Made by a program: the position numbers and the translations under genes. A stretch of 32,324 nt of DNA from Rhodospirillaceae bacterium (GTDB taxonomy: Bacteria > Pseudomonadota > Alphaproteobacteria > GCA-2721365): positions 1 to 32,324 of the forward strand of contig PBKC01000104.1 of the NCBI GenBank assembly GCA_002721365.1, given 5' to 3'. This document shows positions 8,198 to 16,030 of this stretch, piece after piece. Positions within the stretch are counted from its first letter, which is position 1, and each line of letters begins with the position of its first letter. Below the pieces are notes generated by a model. The model was not told the origin of the DNA. It worked only from the letters and a program-made list of their open reading frames with translations, and made no database searches.

Positions 8198-9241
8198 GTG
8201 ACGCTCGCCGTCGTCGCCGGCGCGACCGGCATGGTGGGCACGCGGATCGTCGAGCGGCTGGCGGAAGAGGGCTGGCCGGTGGTCGGCCTCTGCCGCAATC
8301 CCCCGGCCGAGGCGCCGCACGGGGTCGACTATCTGGCCGTCGACCTGATGGACGGGGCGGCGAGCCGCAAAGCGCTCTCGTCGCTCACCCGGGCCACCCA
8401 TCTCTTCTACGCCGGCCGGGCGCCCCACAGCGAAGGGGGCGAGTCGGTCGAGGCGAACATGGCGATGCTCCGGCATTTCGTGGAGCCGATCGAGGCCGTG
8501 GCGCCGCTTGCCCATGTCCATCTCGTCCACGGCACCAAGTATTACGGCTGCCATCTCGGCGCCTTCCGGACCCCGGCGAAGGAGGACGATGCGCGGCACA
8601 TGCCGCCCAACTTCTACTTCGACCAACAGGACTGGATCGTCGAGCGGGCGGCGCGGGGCGGCTGGCACTGGACGATCTCCCGCCCCAACATCGTCTTCGA
8701 CTTCGCACCGAAGCAGGGCCGGAACCTGATCACCCTGATCGCGACCTATGCGCTGATCTCGAAGGAGCTCGGCCTGCCGCTCTCCTTCCCCGGCTTGCCC
8801 ACCACCTACCGCGTCGTCACCGAATGTACCGACGCCGTCCACCTCGCCAAGGCGATCGTGTGGATGGCGGGGGAGCCCGCCTGTGCCGACCAGGTCTTCA
8901 ACGTCACCAACGGCGACTACTATCGCTGGGAGAACCTGTGGCCGAGGATCGCCGATCATTTCGGCACCCCCGAAGGCCCGATCCGGCCGCTGCCGCTCGC
9001 CGAATTCATGGCCGACAAGGCGCCGGTTTGGGATCGCATCGTCGCCCGCAACGGCCTCGTGCCCACGCCCTACGCCCACATGGCGCTTTGGCCCTACGGC
9101 GATTTCATCTTCCGCCCGACCTGGGACATGATGTCCGACACGACCAAGTTGAGGCGCTTCGGCTTCGCCGACGTGGTCGACAGCGAGGACATCTATCTCC
9201 GCCATTTCGAGAGCTATCGCGCGGCGCGGATCATTCCCTGA
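8198..9241 (+). CDS. PRISE-type SDR reductase (progesterone 5-beta-reductase/iridoid synthase-like)
   Basis: This is an atypical short-chain dehydrogenase of 347 residues with GTG start. The dinucleotide loop is GATGMVG (8-14). Instead of the usual YxxxK pair it shows the PRISE arrangement: Lys114 in HGTKYYG and Tyr140 in PPNFYFDQQD, followed by the long conserved block with SRPNIVFDF and FNVTNGDYYRWENLWP. In plants this family reduces the C=C bond of enones with NADPH; bacterial members are mostly uncharacterised. Its place as the last gene of an operon with a lactonase-like and an isomerase-like protein suggests a catabolic enone or aldehyde reduction step. The family call is strong; the substrate is not known. 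Confidence 0.85.
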   Translation: MTLAVVAGATGMVGTRIVERLAEEGWPVVGLCRNPPAEAPHGVDYLAVDLMDGAASRKALSSLTRATHLFYAGRAPHSEGGESVEANMAMLRHFVEPIEAVAPLAHVHLVHGTKYYGCHLGAFRTPAKEDDARHMPPNFYFDQQDWIVERAARGGWHWTISRPNIVFDFAPKQGRNLITLIATYALISKELGLPLSFPGLPTTYRVVTECTDAVHLAKAIVWMAGEPACADQVFNVTNGDYYRWENLWPRIADHFGTPEGPIRPLPLAEFMADKAPVWDRIVARNGLVPTPYAHMALWPYGDFIFRPTWDMMSDTTKLRRFGFADVVDSEDIYLRHFESYRAARIIP

Positions 9242-9274
9242 GGGCTCGCTCTGAATGTTTTGCCAATGCTTCAT

Positions 9275-9349
9275 CCGTCACCCCCGCGGAGGCGGGGGTC
9301 CAGAGGTCGTGCGACGGCTTCTGGATTCCCGCGTTCGCGGGAATGACGG
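9275..9349. repeat. Palindromic interspersed repeat, copy 1 (two-hairpin unit)
   Basis: Outer arms CCGTCA (9275-9280) and TGACGG (9344-9349) enclose two hairpins: CCCCCGC/GCGGGGG at 9281-9298 and ATTCCCGCG/CGCGGGAAT at 9325-9344. TCCAGA and TCTGGA lie inside as inverted copies, so the left half is a diverged inverted copy of the right half. It sits between two convergent genes. Such GTCATTCCCGC units are common as dispersed repeats in alphaproteobacteria. They may act as terminators or mRNA 3' ends. Confidence 0.8.
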
Positions 9350-9399
9350 CCTGAGTAGAAAGCCGCAGATATCGTTGCTTTTGGCCTGAATTCTGAGAC

Positions 9400-10068
9400 C
9401 TATGCCGGCTTGAGGTCGGCGAAGACAAAGCCGTCGCGTTCGACGATCTCGCCGGGGACGACGGGCACCGGCCGGTCGAACATCGGGCCGTCCCAGACGA
9501 AGCTGTGGAACTCGCCATTCTCGCCGCAGGGGTCGACGCCCGGCGGCAGGTCGGCGAGGAAGTCCGCGTCGAAGGCGCGGCCGGCGAAGGACGGGTCGAG
9601 CTGTTTCGGGTCGACGCAGGTGATGAAGGCGCGGAGACCGCCGGCGATCATCGCCTGGGCGAGGGCCGTTGTATCTTCCTGCCACAGCGGAAAGACCGGA
9701 CTGAGGGCGGTCGGCGCCAGCATCGTTTCCCGGTAGCGCCGCACGTCCTCGAGGAACAGGTCGCCGAAGGCCACAGCTTCGAAGCCTTCCGCCTCCGCTT
9801 CGGCGACAGCCGTCTCCATCAGCGCCTCGTACCGCTCGTTTGAGCAGGGCCAGGGCAGGTTCACCGCCTTGAGGGGTAGACCGGCGGCTGCCGCCTGCGC
9901 TTCGAGAAGCGACCGGCGCACCGCGTGCATCGCCACCCGTCCGGCGCTTTCGTTGAGCGTGGTAAGAAGCCCCGCGACCTCGTAGCGGGGATTTGCGCGG
10001 AGGCGATGGAGCGCCCAGGCGCTGTCCTTGCCGCTGCTCCAGGAGAGAAGGAGTTTCCTGGCGCTGAT
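9400..10068 (-). CDS. Dph6-like PP-loop ATP pyrophosphatase with apparent ATC start
   Basis: This protein of 222 residues belongs to the adenine-nucleotide alpha-hydrolase family related to diphthine-ammonia ligase. The PP-loop is SWSSGKDSAW at residues 9-18. Further marks are RVAMHAVRRSLLEAQA, GDLFLEDVRRYRE and the C-terminal VDPCGENGEFHSF. The frame has no ATG, GTG or TTG before the PP-loop: the first canonical start is the GTG at 9936, which would delete the nucleotide-binding loop. An ATC at 10068 sits exactly where homologues begin (I-SARKLLLSWSS) and has GGAG seven bases upstream, so I place the start there. Either a rare AUC start is used or an ATG was lost recently. The small ORF ending at 10073 overlaps its ribosome-binding site. 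The substrate is unknown, and diphthamide itself is not a bacterial modification. Confidence 0.75.
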   Translation of the reverse strand: MSARKLLLSWSSGKDSAWALHRLRANPRYEVAGLLTTLNESAGRVAMHAVRRSLLEAQAAAAGLPLKAVNLPWPCSNERYEALMETAVAEAEAEGFEAVAFGDLFLEDVRRYRETMLAPTALSPVFPLWQEDTTALAQAMIAGGLRAFITCVDPKQLDPSFAGRAFDADFLADLPPGVDPCGENGEFHSFVWDGPMFDRPVPVVPGEIVERDGFVFADLKPA

Positions 10069-10072
10069 CGGG

Positions 10073-10294
10073 CTACTCCGGCGCCGTGACCGCAGGGCCG
10101 ACCCGCCCCGACGCGCTGGCCGAAGCGGTCCACAACGAGGCCAGAATCTCTATGGCGACTATGCCCAGCGCTCGTTTCATCCCGTCCTTCATCGGCTGGT
10201 TCGTGTCGGTTTGCGATTCTTGATATCCATCGTGACCCAACCGATACGATTCCGCCAGCCGCGTCGGGGAGAGGAACCGGCACACGCGGTTCAC
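10073..10294 (-). CDS. Small ORF upstream of the PP-loop gene, hypothetical 73 aa
   Basis: I do not recognise this protein. It is a 73-residue frame beginning with GTG that has one of the best ribosome-binding sites in the window (AGGAGG four bases upstream). A hydrophobic stretch, ALGIVAIEILASLW, lies near residues 43-56 and could be a membrane helix. The sequence then ends in a small Ala/Ser/Gly/Pro-rich tail. Its TAG stop falls inside the GGAG-to-ATC initiation region of the PP-loop gene, so it could serve as a coupling leader for that gene. It may instead be the displaced N-terminal part of a frameshifted ancestral gene, but the PP-loop family normally starts where the downstream frame does. 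Confidence 0.45.
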   Translation of the reverse strand: MNRVCRFLSPTRLAESYRLGHDGYQESQTDTNQPMKDGMKRALGIVAIEILASLWTASASASGRVGPAVTAPE

Positions 10295-10401
10295 GAATCC
10301 TCCTCTTTCCTATGACGAAAACCGATTGATCTGGATCACCTGACCGGCCGACCTCATATGTCCGGGACGGCATTGGGGCGCATTCAGGAAAGGACGAGGT
10401 T

Positions 10402-10734
10402 CTGTCGAGGTTCGGACCAGTTGGATTTCTCGTTGCATGCGGCCTGTTCGCTGGCACCGCCGCATGGGCGGCCGAGGTGCCGGTGGTCGAGCCTGCGCCA
10501 CAGAAGCCGAACGTGGTCGAGGACATCCGCCGCTACGGTGTCCACGGGCGTCCCGAGGTATCCGACGGTACGGGCCTCACGGGGCCGCACCGCCGGGACG
10601 AGGCACCGCCCAGGGACCGGCAGGACGTTCGCCCGTCTGCGAACAGGCAGACCGACAGCGTCGGCGGCCAGCGCGGCGCGACGGGCGCCACTGGCCGCGT
10701 CCTCGACCGCCGTACGATCCGCTCCTGGCATTAG
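10402..10734 (+). CDS. Small exported hypothetical protein, apparent CTG start
   Basis: I do not recognise this protein. The in-frame GTG at 10477 would give 85 residues with no signal, but the frame upstream reads a clear Sec signal peptide, RFGPVGFLVACGLFAGTAA, with a cleavage site WAA-EV. There is no ATG, GTG or TTG between the upstream stop at 10327 and this signal. A CTG at 10402 with a GGA-rich Shine-Dalgarno region (AAGGACGAGG) is the best start and gives 110 residues. The mature part is hydrophilic and low in complexity, rich in Arg, Asp, Pro and Gly, probably disordered and periplasmic. It is read divergently from the small ORF at 10294. Confidence 0.5.
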   Translation: MSRFGPVGFLVACGLFAGTAAWAAEVPVVEPAPQKPNVVEDIRRYGVHGRPEVSDGTGLTGPHRRDEAPPRDRQDVRPSANRQTDSVGGQRGATGATGRVLDRRTIRSWH

Positions 10735-10753
10735 AGAATCTTGTCTGTTCCGT

Positions 10754-10824
10754 CGTCATTCCCGCGGAAGCGGGAAGCCAGAAGCCATGCTGCGCGCATG
10801 GACGCCGTCTGGGCAGGGGCGACG
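10754..10824. repeat. Palindromic interspersed repeat, copy 2 (degenerate)
   Basis: CGTCATTCCCGC-GGAA-GCGGGAAGCCAGAAG repeats the right-hand unit of the element at 9275-9349 in inverted orientation. TTCCCGC (10759-10765) pairs with GCGGGAA (10770-10776). The distal half, near GTCTGGGCAGGGGCGACG, is a decayed version of the partner unit. It again lies between two convergent genes (small exported protein and nadK). Confidence 0.7.
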
Positions 10825-10875
10825 AATAAGTTTTTGATAAAATAGAGAATAATAGTTCTCACGAAAGGCCGAATA

Positions 10876-11640
10876 TCAGGGCGAGAACTGCTCTGCGAGG
10901 ATTCGTTCTTCGAGGTTGTGGGCCGGGTCGAACAGAAGCTGCAGGCCCATCTCGGGCTCGACGGCGACCTCGACCGCCGACACCTCCCGAACCTCTGTGT
11001 AGTCGGCGACGGCGCTGACCGGCCGCTTGGGCGCTTCGAGGATCTCGAATTTCACCCGGACCCCTTCGGAGAGCAGCGCCCCGCGCCAGCGCCGGGGGCG
11101 AAAGGGACAGATCGGCGTCAGCGCCAGCAGGCGCGCGCCGAGCGGCAGGATCGGCCCGTGGGCGGAGAGGTTGTAGGCGGTGCTGCCGGCCGGCGTCGAC
11201 AGGAGCGCGCCATCGCAGATCAGCTCCGGCAGGCGGACGCGCCCGTCGACGGAGATGCGCAGCTTGGCGGCGAAGCGCTTCTCGCGGAGCAGGGAGACTT
11301 CGTTGATGGCCAGGGCCTCGACCGTGGAGCCGTCGACGCGGACGGCCGTCATCTTGAGCGGCTTCAGCACGGTGAGCTGCGCCTTCTCGACCCGTTTGAT
11401 GAGGTCGACTTCGCTGTAGCTGTTCATCAGGAAGCCGACCGTGCCCCGGTTCATGCCGTAGATCGGCACCGAGCGGTCGAGATACTGATGCAGGGTCTCC
11501 AGCATGAAGCCGTCGCCGCCCAAAGCGACGATGACGTCGGCCTGATCCGGTGGGACGTGCGGATAGCGCCCGGTCAGCTTGATCAGCGCTTCCTGCGCGT
11601 CATCGGCTTCCGAAGCGACGAAGGCTACGGACTGCGTCAT
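10876..11640 (-). CDS. nadK: NAD kinase
   Basis: NAD kinase phosphorylates NAD to NADP with ATP in the cytoplasm. The 254-residue length fits the short bacterial form. Diagnostic motifs are the GGDG loop at 41-44 in [19 protein letters not shown] for the nucleotide pocket, INEVSLL, and the C-terminal domain [19 protein letters not shown]. Start ATG at 11640; AGGAAGG lies about 13 bases upstream, which is distant. It lies 69 bases downstream of moaA on the same strand, so the two may be co-transcribed. Confidence 0.93.
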   Translation of the reverse strand: MTQSVAFVASEADDAQEALIKLTGRYPHVPPDQADVIVALGGDGFMLETLHQYLDRSVPIYGMNRGTVGFLMNSYSEVDLIKRVEKAQLTVLKPLKMTAVRVDGSTVEALAINEVSLLREKRFAAKLRISVDGRVRLPELICDGALLSTPAGSTAYNLSAHGPILPLGARLLALTPICPFRPRRWRGALLSEGVRVKFEILEAPKRPVSAVADYTEVREVSAVEVAVEPEMGLQLLFDPAHNLEERILAEQFSP

Positions 11641-11709
11641 GGCGGCTATAGCCTTCCTACGGGGCGACGCCGCAGGATTGCAGAAAACGGACTGTTTTGA
11701 CAGGCGGGA

Positions 11710-12699
11710 TCAGCCGCCGGTGACGCTCATATGGCGGGAGACGGCCGGGCGGTTGTGGCGGCGGTCGATGACGAAGTCGTGGCCCTTGGGCTTCCGGTCG
11801 ATCGCTTCGTGGATCGCCGCGATCAAGGGCTCGTCGCTCTCGCTCGAGCGCAGAACCGGGCGCAGGTCGGCCGCATCCTCCTGCCCGAGGCACATGTAGA
11901 GGGTACCGGTGCAGGTCAGGCGGACGCGATTGCACGATTCGCAGAAATTATGGGTGAGCGGCGTAATGAAGCCGAGGCGGCGCCCGGTCTCCTCGATCCG
12001 CATGTAGCGCGCCGGGCCGCCGGTCGAATAGTCGATGTCGGTGAGCGTCCAGCGGTCCTTCAGGCGGCTCCGCACCATCGACAGCGGCAGGTACTGGTCG
12101 GTGCGGTCGCCGGTGATGTCGCCCATCGGCATGGTCTCGATCAGGGTGAGGTCGTAGCCGTCGCGCCCGCACCAGGCGATCAGGTCGTCGAACTCGTCCT
12201 CGTTGACGCCCTTCAGGGCGACGGCGTTGATCTTGACATCAAGACCGGCGTCCTTCGCCGCGGCCAGCCCGTCCATGACCTTGTCGAGCTTGCCCCAGCG
12301 GGTGATGGCCGCGAACTTCTCGGGGTCCAGGGTATCCAGCGAGACGTTGACCCGGCGGACGCCGATTTCCGCCAGTTCCTGGGCGTATTTGGCGAGCTGG
12401 CTGCCGTTCGTGGTGATCGTGAGCTCTTCCAGCGCGCCGGAGTCGAGATGCCGGCCGAGGCTCCGGATCAGGCTCATGATGTTCTTCCTGACCAGCGGCT
12501 CACCGCCGGTCAGGCGCAGCTTGCGCACACCGAGGCCGACGAAAGTGCTGCACAGGCGATCGAGCTCCTCCAGGCTGAGGATCTCGGCCTTCGGCAGAAA
12601 GGTCATGTCTTCCGCCATGCAGTACACGCAGCGGAAATCGCAACGGTCGGTGACGGACACCCGCAGGTACGAAATGGTGCGCCCGAAGGGGTCAATCAT
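11710..12699 (-). CDS. moaA: GTP 3',8-cyclase MoaA
   Basis: MoaA is the radical-SAM enzyme that converts GTP to 3',8-cyclo-7,8-dihydro-GTP, the first step of molybdenum cofactor synthesis. The 329-residue protein has the SAM cluster motif CDFRCVYC (Cys20, Cys24, Cys27), LTGGEPLVR for SAM binding, and the second 4Fe-4S site [13 protein letters not shown]...C near residues 252-269. It ends with the Gly-Gly tail (SVTGG) needed for activity in this family. GAGGAG lies five bases before the ATG. A TATATA-N6-TATATA inverted repeat resembling a molybdate-responsive Mo-box lies about 60-75 bases upstream. No other moa or moe gene is adjacent; nadK follows on the same strand. Confidence 0.95.
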   Translation of the reverse strand: MIDPFGRTISYLRVSVTDRCDFRCVYCMAEDMTFLPKAEILSLEELDRLCSTFVGLGVRKLRLTGGEPLVRKNIMSLIRSLGRHLDSGALEELTITTNGSQLAKYAQELAEIGVRRVNVSLDTLDPEKFAAITRWGKLDKVMDGLAAAKDAGLDVKINAVALKGVNEDEFDDLIAWCGRDGYDLTLIETMPMGDITGDRTDQYLPLSMVRSRLKDRWTLTDIDYSTGGPARYMRIEETGRRLGFITPLTHNFCESCNRVRLTCTGTLYMCLGQEDAADLRPVLRSSESDEPLIAAIHEAIDRKPKGHDFVIDRRHNRPAVSRHMSVTGG

Positions 12700-12756
12700 G
12701 CTTGCTCCTCGCCACTGAACTTCGTTTTCCCGGGCTCGTGCTCTCGGCGCCGGTAG

Positions 12757-12776
12757 CTATATACGAGCATATATAG
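12757..12776. promoter_or_regulatory. Mo-box-like operator upstream of moaA
   Basis: CTATATA-CGAGCA-TATATAG is a perfect seven-base inverted repeat with a six-base spacer, strikingly AT-rich for this genome. Its TATATA-N6-TATATA core equals, as I recall it, the core of the Mo-box bound by ModE-type regulators (ModE in E. coli, MopA/MopB in Rhodobacter). The site is centred about 67 bases upstream of the moaA start codon, where it could set moaA transcription by molybdate. The outer Mo-box bases match only in part (GC on the left). Confidence 0.6.
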
Positions 12777-12944
12777 AGCACATTCCGGGCGTTACGAGAA
12801 CCCGAATCTCGGCAGCGGAGGCGGGCGGGGCCTTCCGAAACGGGGTCAGGCCGCGCCACGAAAGGCTTTACGACTTCTCAATGCTTTGAGAACACCGTTG
12901 TCTGCCCGATGCTCATCGGGGGATGGTGCAGACGCGGGACGGGG

Positions 12945-15137
12945 ATGGACGAGCTTCTCACCGAATTCATTACCGAGACCAACGAGCGGCTCGACCAGCT
13001 CGACGCCGACATCGTGCGGCTTGAGCGCGATCCCGGCGACAGTGAGCTGCTGTTCGAAATCTTCCGCCTCGTTCATACGATCAAGGGCGCCTCGGGCTTT
13101 CTGGCGCTGGACCGGCTTGGCCGTCTCGCCCATGCCGCGGAAACGGTGCTCGGCCGCATCCGCGACGGGCGCATAACGCCGGATCGGACATCGGTCTCGC
13201 TGATCCTGGAGACGATCGACCAGATCAAGGACCTTCTCACCGAGATCGAGGCGCTGGAGAAGGAGCCGCCGGGCAACGACCGGGACCTCATCGCTCGTCT
13301 CGAGGACTTTGCCGAAGGGGGCGATGCGCGGCAGCCGCTCGCCGCCTCGGATGAAGGGCCCTCCGCGGCGGCGATCGAACTCGACGAACCCGAGGTCCCG
13401 CTTCATCTGGAGCAGGAGACGTCCGGCGCGGCCCTTCCGGCGGTCATTCCGGGTCGTCAGCGGGCGGCCGAGCCTCAGTCACCGTCGCGGGCCTCGATCC
13501 GTGTCTCGGTGGATCTTCTCGAGTCCCTGGTCGACAATGTGGGCGAACTGGTTCTCGCGCGGAATCAGCTTCTTCGCGTCGCTGCCGAACAAGGGGACAG
13601 CGGCATCGAAGCGGCCCTGGCGAAGCTCGATACCGTTACCTCCGACCTTCGCGACGGAATCCTGAAGGCGCGGATGCAGCCCGTCCGCCACGGCTGGGCC
13701 AAGCTGCCTCGTCTGGTGCGCGACCTCGGTGTCGAGCTCGACAAGAGCATCGTCCTGCACACCGAAGGCGGCGAAACCGAACTCGATCGTCAGCTCCTGG
13801 ACGCAATATCGGATCCTCTGACCCACATGATCCGCAACGCCGCCGACCATGGCATCGAAGCCCCGGCGGTGCGCCGGGCGGCCGGCAAACCGGAAACGGC
13901 GACGATCAGGCTGCGGGCCTTCAACCAGGACGGCCGGGTGATCATTGCCGTTGCCGATGACGGCCGCGGACTCGACCTCGCCAAGGTCGGGGGCCGCGCG
14001 GTGGAACGAGGCCTGGTCACGCGCGCCGCCCTGGCCGGCATGCCGCCCGAGCGCATCGCGGACTTCATCTTTGCGCCGGGCTTCTCCACCGCCGATGCGG
14101 TGTCGTCGGTTTCCGGGCGTGGCGTCGGCATGGATGTCGTGCGCACCAATGTCGAGAATTTCGGCGGCCGCGTGTCGGTGGCGACATCCCCCGGCCGAGG
14201 CTGTGAGTTCAGTCTCAGCCTGCCGCTGACTCTGGCGATCATCTCGGTGCTGATCGTCGAAGCCGATGCGCAGAAATTCGCGGTGCCGCAAACGGCGATC
14301 GTCGAACTGTTGCGCATCGACCACGTCAATGACGCCCGCGTGCGCACTATTGGCAGTCTCCGCTTTCTGACCCTGCGCGGGCGGCTGGTGCCGCTGGTAT
14401 CGCTGTGCGGTCTGCTGGACCTTCCCGACGAGGGGGAGGCCTCGGTGCTGGAGACGGTCGTGGTGATGCAAAACGGTCACAGCTGGGCGGGGATCGTCGT
14501 CGACCGGGTGCACGACACAGAGGAAGTTGTCGTACATTCCACGCCTCCGGTCGTCCGCGACATCGGCGTCTACGCTGGGGCCACGATTCTTGGTGACGGA
14601 GCGGTGATTATGATTCTGGATCCTAATCGGTTGGTAGCATCAGTCGACATGACCCCGGATGAAGAAGGCTTACCTCCGGTGGAGGAAGCGACGCTCGATG
14701 AGGTCGCCGACGACAGCACCGCCATGCTGCTGGTCCGCGGCGCGACGGACGTGCCCCAGGCGGTGCCCGTGCCATGGGTCGCAAGGCTCGAAGAGATCGA
14801 CATGTCTCTGATCGAGGAAGTCGAGGAAGGTCTGGCCGTTCTCTACCGGGGCCGGCTTCTGCCGCTGCATCTGGTGAACGCCGGGGTGCCGGCTGTCGAC
14901 GGTCGCGGCACCGTGGTGGTGTTGAGCGACGGCAACCGCAGCAGCGGCCTTCTGGTCGACTCCGTGATCGATATCGTCGAAGAGCCGATCCGAATCGATC
15001 TGCCGGCCACCCGACCCGGTTTGCTGGGACGTGCGGTGATCGCGGGTTGCGCCACCGAGATCATCGATGCCGCCCACTATCTGGGGCGTGACGGCGGTTC
15101 CGACGCGAACGAGAGGCGGTCGGAAGGCTTCGCGTGA
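12945..15137 (+). CDS. cheA: Chemotaxis histidine kinase CheA with two CheW-like domains
   Basis: CheA is the receptor-coupled kinase that phosphorylates CheY and CheB. Reading from the ATG at 12945 (730 residues): Hpt/P1 with His44 in RLVHTIKGASGF; a linker of about 50 residues (125-183) with no recognisable P2 domain; dimerisation P3 (184-250); ATPase P4 with N-box HMIRNAADHGIE (Asn298), G1 DDGRGLD (338-344) and G2 GRGVGMD (391-397); a CheW-like P5 domain (about 428-565); and a second CheW-like domain (about 592-713, with GRLLPLHLV and SSGLLVDSVIDIVEEP). The second CheW-like domain is an addition to the E. coli plan. An upstream in-frame ATG at 12909 exists but adds residues not typical of P1. 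It heads the cheAWYBR operon. Confidence 0.93.
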   Translation: MDELLTEFITETNERLDQLDADIVRLERDPGDSELLFEIFRLVHTIKGASGFLALDRLGRLAHAAETVLGRIRDGRITPDRTSVSLILETIDQIKDLLTEIEALEKEPPGNDRDLIARLEDFAEGGDARQPLAASDEGPSAAAIELDEPEVPLHLEQETSGAALPAVIPGRQRAAEPQSPSRASIRVSVDLLESLVDNVGELVLARNQLLRVAAEQGDSGIEAALAKLDTVTSDLRDGILKARMQPVRHGWAKLPRLVRDLGVELDKSIVLHTEGGETELDRQLLDAISDPLTHMIRNAADHGIEAPAVRRAAGKPETATIRLRAFNQDGRVIIAVADDGRGLDLAKVGGRAVERGLVTRAALAGMPPERIADFIFAPGFSTADAVSSVSGRGVGMDVVRTNVENFGGRVSVATSPGRGCEFSLSLPLTLAIISVLIVEADAQKFAVPQTAIVELLRIDHVNDARVRTIGSLRFLTLRGRLVPLVSLCGLLDLPDEGEASVLETVVVMQNGHSWAGIVVDRVHDTEEVVVHSTPPVVRDIGVYAGATILGDGAVIMILDPNRLVASVDMTPDEEGLPPVEEATLDEVADDSTAMLLVRGATDVPQAVPVPWVARLEEIDMSLIEEVEEGLAVLYRGRLLPLHLVNAGVPAVDGRGTVVVLSDGNRSSGLLVDSVIDIVEEPIRIDLPATRPGLLGRAVIAGCATEIIDAAHYLGRDGGSDANERRSEGFA

Positions 15138-15604
15138 TCGCCGCCGTCGCGGTGGCGGAGACCGGGATGGAGTCGCAGCTTCTGATTGCCGGGATCGGCG
15201 GTCACACGGTCGGCATCCGGGTAGGTCAAGTCCTGCAAATTCTCGAAGACAGGGAACTCGGCCCGGTACCGCGCGCCCCCGGCGCCGTCGTCGGGGTTTT
15301 CAATCTCCGCGGCCGCGTGGTGACCGCTATCGATCTCCGTGCCCGGCTGGGGCTTGCACCCGTCGCACACGACCACCGACACACCCTGGTCGTGGTGACG
15401 GCCGGAACGCACCTCTATGCCCTTCGTGTCGATGGCGTTGCTGGCTTGACCGACCTTCCCGACAGCGGAATGGAGCGGTTACCCTCGACAATCGCGCCTG
15501 AATGGCGCGAAATATTTCTCGGGCTGTTCAGGCTGGGCGAGCATCTCGTTCTGGTCCTGGATCTGGAGCGCGTGCTCGACTTCGGCCCGGTGCCGGCACA
15601 GTGA
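15134..15604 (+). CDS. cheW: Chemotaxis adaptor CheW
   Basis: CheW is the small scaffold that links receptors to CheA at the inner face of the membrane. The 156-residue protein is a single CheW domain: GGHTVGIRVGQVLQILE, VVGVFNLRGRVVTAIDLRARLG and the C-terminal GLFRLGEHLVLVLDLERVL fit the two-barrel pattern. The GTG start overlaps the cheA stop in GTGA, the same style of junction as cheY/cheB. An internal ATG at 15167, with GGAG six bases upstream, is an alternative that would remove 11 residues without harming the domain. It is distinct from the CheW-like domains inside CheA. Confidence 0.92.
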   Translation: MIAAVAVAETGMESQLLIAGIGGHTVGIRVGQVLQILEDRELGPVPRAPGAVVGVFNLRGRVVTAIDLRARLGLAPVAHDHRHTLVVVTAGTHLYALRVDGVAGLTDLPDSGMERLPSTIAPEWREIFLGLFRLGEHLVLVLDLERVLDFGPVPAQ

Positions 15605-15661
15605 CGTGTTCGGTCCGAGCGCGGCGTCACACCGCCCGGGAGGAATGGACGGAACTTCCTG

Positions 15662-16030
15662 ATGAAATCCTGCCTGGTAGTTGACGACTCGACCATCGTT
15701 CGACGGATTGCGCGACATATCGTCGAAGCGCTGGACTTCCGCGTGGAGGAGGCGGCCGACGGCCAGGAAGCGCTGGCCGCTTGCCGGGCGCGCATGCCAG
15801 ATGCGATTCTGCTCGATTGGAACATGCCGGTCATGGACGGCATGGAATTTCTGCTGCAGCTCCGGCAGCTTCGTGGCGGCGATCGGCCGAAGGTGATCTT
15901 CTGCTCGACCGAGAACGATACGGACCACATCGCCAAAGCGATCCGCGCCGGCGCGAACGAGTACATCATGAAGCCCTTCGACAGCGAGATTATCCGCAGC
16001 AAGTTCGCTCAGTTGGGGCTCATCGCGTGA
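15662..16030 (+). CDS. cheY: Chemotaxis response regulator CheY
   Basis: This is a single-domain receiver of 122 residues. The acidic pair is Asp8-Asp9 in LVVDDS, the phosphoacceptor is Asp52 in LLDWNMPVMDG, the switch Thr83 lies in FCSTEND, and the conserved Lys104 in YIMKPF is present, so the domain should be fully functional. Phospho-CheY binds the flagellar switch in classical systems. The gene lies 57 bases after cheW and its stop overlaps the cheB start (GTGA). The ribosome-binding site directly before the ATG is weak; a GGAGG lies further upstream. Confidence 0.93.
   Translation: MKSCLVVDDSTIVRRIARHIVEALDFRVEEAADGQEALAACRARMPDAILLDWNMPVMDGMEFLLQLRQLRGGDRPKVIFCSTENDTDHIAKAIRAGANEYIMKPFDSEIIRSKFAQLGLIA

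Noticed and set aside
8084..9274. 396-codon minus-strand frame opposite the PRISE reductase
   Set aside because: High-G+C antisense frame with no recognisable domain.
9861..10526. 221-codon minus-strand frame covering the PP-loop start region
   Set aside because: It reads the PP-loop DNA out of frame (SFSPGAAART in place of LSWSSGKDS), so it is not the real gene.
12700..12944. Flagellar sigma-28 promoter upstream of cheA
   Set aside because: I looked for TAAA-N15-GCCGATAA and found no acceptable match.
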